Assembly: GCA_964603725.1 (NCBI GenBank)
Contig: CAZRWW010000019.1
Span: forward strand, 10,443 to 74,442
DNA length: 64,000 nucleotides
Reading direction: 5' to 3'
Source of the DNA: CAZDKK01 sp964603725
GTDB taxonomy: Bacteria > Eisenbacteria > RBG-16-71-46 > CAIMUX01 > WJJG01
Under the pieces are notes generated by a model. It was not told the DNA's origin. It saw nothing but the letters and a program-made list of their open reading frames with translations, and searched no databases. A program made the translations under genes and the position numbers. Shown piece after piece: positions 63,701 to 64,000 of the stretch (its first letter is position 1; every line of letters starts with the position of its first letter).

Positions 63701-63888
63701 GTGTCCCCGTCTTCGTCGCGGATGCAGCCGACGTTCGAGGGTTGGTATTCGTTGATGACCACCTGGGCGCCCACGGGAACGGCGTGCAGCGCGAGCAGCA
63801 GGAGCCACCAGAGTGCCCGGCGCTGCGGCCGGGGTCTGGAAGCGCGACCGTCATGACTATGGCGATGAATATGGCGCCGGAATGGCAT
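60796..63888 (-). CDS. Secreted LTD and CotH-like protein with FlgD-like C-terminus
   Basis: 1030 aa from ATG 63888 (GAGGCAGG upstream). A signal peptide (ALWWLLLLALHAVPVGA) is followed by a lamin-tail domain (VVINEYQPSNVG... DWIELFNRG), a carbohydrate-binding-like region, a chitobiase-like Ig (ITYTLDGSAPRESSPPYTG), and a CotH kinase-like domain: GVKIHGGTTRALPQKSFRL, FRRLILRNAGND, YRPAHVYLNGDDWGVYNIRE, and WRWIVYDTEIGLG. The C-terminus has a FlgD/Por-type Ig (LELTAFDLLGRRVARLASG... SGIYFLRL). CotH proteins are extracytoplasmic kinases in spores and elsewhere; the target here is unknown. Confidence 0.85.
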   Translation of the reverse strand: MPFRRHIHRHSHDGRASRPRPQRRALWWLLLLALHAVPVGAQVVINEYQPSNVGCIRDEDGDTSDWIELFNRGDDSVDLTGYGLTDRADRPHRWVFPSVVLPAKGHLLIYASGKDRREWLPHWETVIDWGDEWRYRANLTAPPDGWWEPGFDDSDWARGPSGIGYGDGDDATVIDLCRSVCLRATFRVADRERVRGACLHLDFNDGFVAWLNGVEIARYAIGTPGAPGAPPWDAPAVLFHEAQLHRGGNAEFYAIAGHDSLLREGENILAIAVHNGEPVLDDLSAIPFLSLGYDRPPAGAAGPSAYIRLWLPHLHSSFKLDNANEDLFLHDARGALVDNAAGRFVPADYSRGRFPDGAATWMLFPAPTPEAPNTMGLDDEFAAAPDFSLPGGRYSGPRLTVAISSPRPNAAITYTLDGSAPRESSPPYTGPLTLESTVVVRARAFEPGRAPSPISTQSYILDDDTPLAVVSLVVDPSDLWDEQSGIYALGPYADPTYPYREANFWMDWERPGHAELFLPEGGGCNLPLGVKIHGGTTRALPQKSFRLVPRGGYGPEEIPCQVFPEKPIPAFRRLILRNAGNDWCLAHMRDGFVHRLAARLGLDYQAYRPAHVYLNGDDWGVYNIRELIDADYLAENHGVTPGGIDLLELNAEVLAGSAEQYNDLLDYLHSHDLADDQAFAHVAERMDVANYIDYVILRVFCANTDWPANNLRYWRSDELDGRWRWIVYDTEIGLGINRDGVEHRTLAWALRANSGSWQNAPWSTFLLRSLTRNHGFCVAFINRYADLLNTLLHPRNTLAQWDRMRADIAGEMPRQFRRWDRNPAVWQAQNDLARDFLRRRPAIARAHLMAQFDLTDTLQVSLDIDPPGAGAVHLGTVAVDTCWTGVYFRNLPLTLTAVPAAGYEFLAWSDSALATGGSAQIRPTGDYAVTARFIRSLPDGQAWRLVTPNPAPAGAVLKLRVDRPRDLELTAFDLLGRRVARLASGRFAPGEHAVTWTARGDDGRPLPSGIYFLRLASGDRSTTHRLIAVR

Positions 63889-64000
63889 CCTGCCTCGCCC
63901 CGTGCCGCGTTGATTCCACCGAAGGCCTGTCGACGGCGCCCCCTGATCTCCAGGATAGACAGCGGCTTGCCGCCTACGCAAGCGAGAGGGGGGAGAGGAG

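Overview
The window is about 64 kb of high-GC bacterial chromosome around the replication origin, in a scaffold with three runs of N. The organism looks Gram-negative: YidC has a large periplasmic domain, there are lipoproteins with lipoboxes, and a peptidoglycan-recycling route is present. Secreted proteins carry FlgD-like Ig C-termini, the style of uncultured FCB-group phyla such as Eisenbacteria or Latescibacteria. That placement is inference; there is no rRNA in the window to test it.

Left of the origin (615-13332, minus strand) lies the classical block rpmH, rnpA, yidD, yidC, jag/khpB, mnmE, mnmG, rsmG, parA, parB, an M23 peptidase and a bactofilin. Three parS sites lie between rsmG and parA and a fourth is inside parB. 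The origin is bipartite around dnaA, with DnaA boxes upstream of dnaA and boxes plus a DnaA-trio-like, pyrimidine-rich unwinding tract between dnaA and dnaN. Right of it (plus strand) are dnaA, dnaN, a DciA/DUF721 gene where recF is usually found, gyrB, gyrA and a type-2-like ileS. Transcription therefore runs away from the origin on both arms.

From 26 to 48 kb the content is accessory: an IS200-like transposase beside a decayed gene, a membrane/TPR protein, secreted and lipid-anchored proteins, a radical SAM protein, and a double GNAT. A possible signalling module follows (secreted protein, sigma-54 activator, kinase-NTPase-TPR protein) with a palindrome-rich control region, then a TIM-barrel isomerase, a membrane alkaline-phosphatase-superfamily enzyme and a ScfR-like regulator facing a small Cys-rich ORF.

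From 48.6 to 60.6 kb a chemosensory operon (cheA-cheW-cheB-RR-cheR-cheY-cheC, with no receptor and no flagellar genes in view) sits between parts of a MurNAc-recycling route: an AmgK-like kinase fused to a MobA-like domain on one side, and MurU-like and NamZ (DUF1343) genes on the other. A large LTD/CotH secreted protein closes the window.

A recurring oddity is short-period coding repeats or low-complexity insertions inside otherwise conserved proteins (MnmG, Jag, IleRS, the kinase, MurU-like, NamZ). Two assembly gaps also fall in or beside repetitive sequence.
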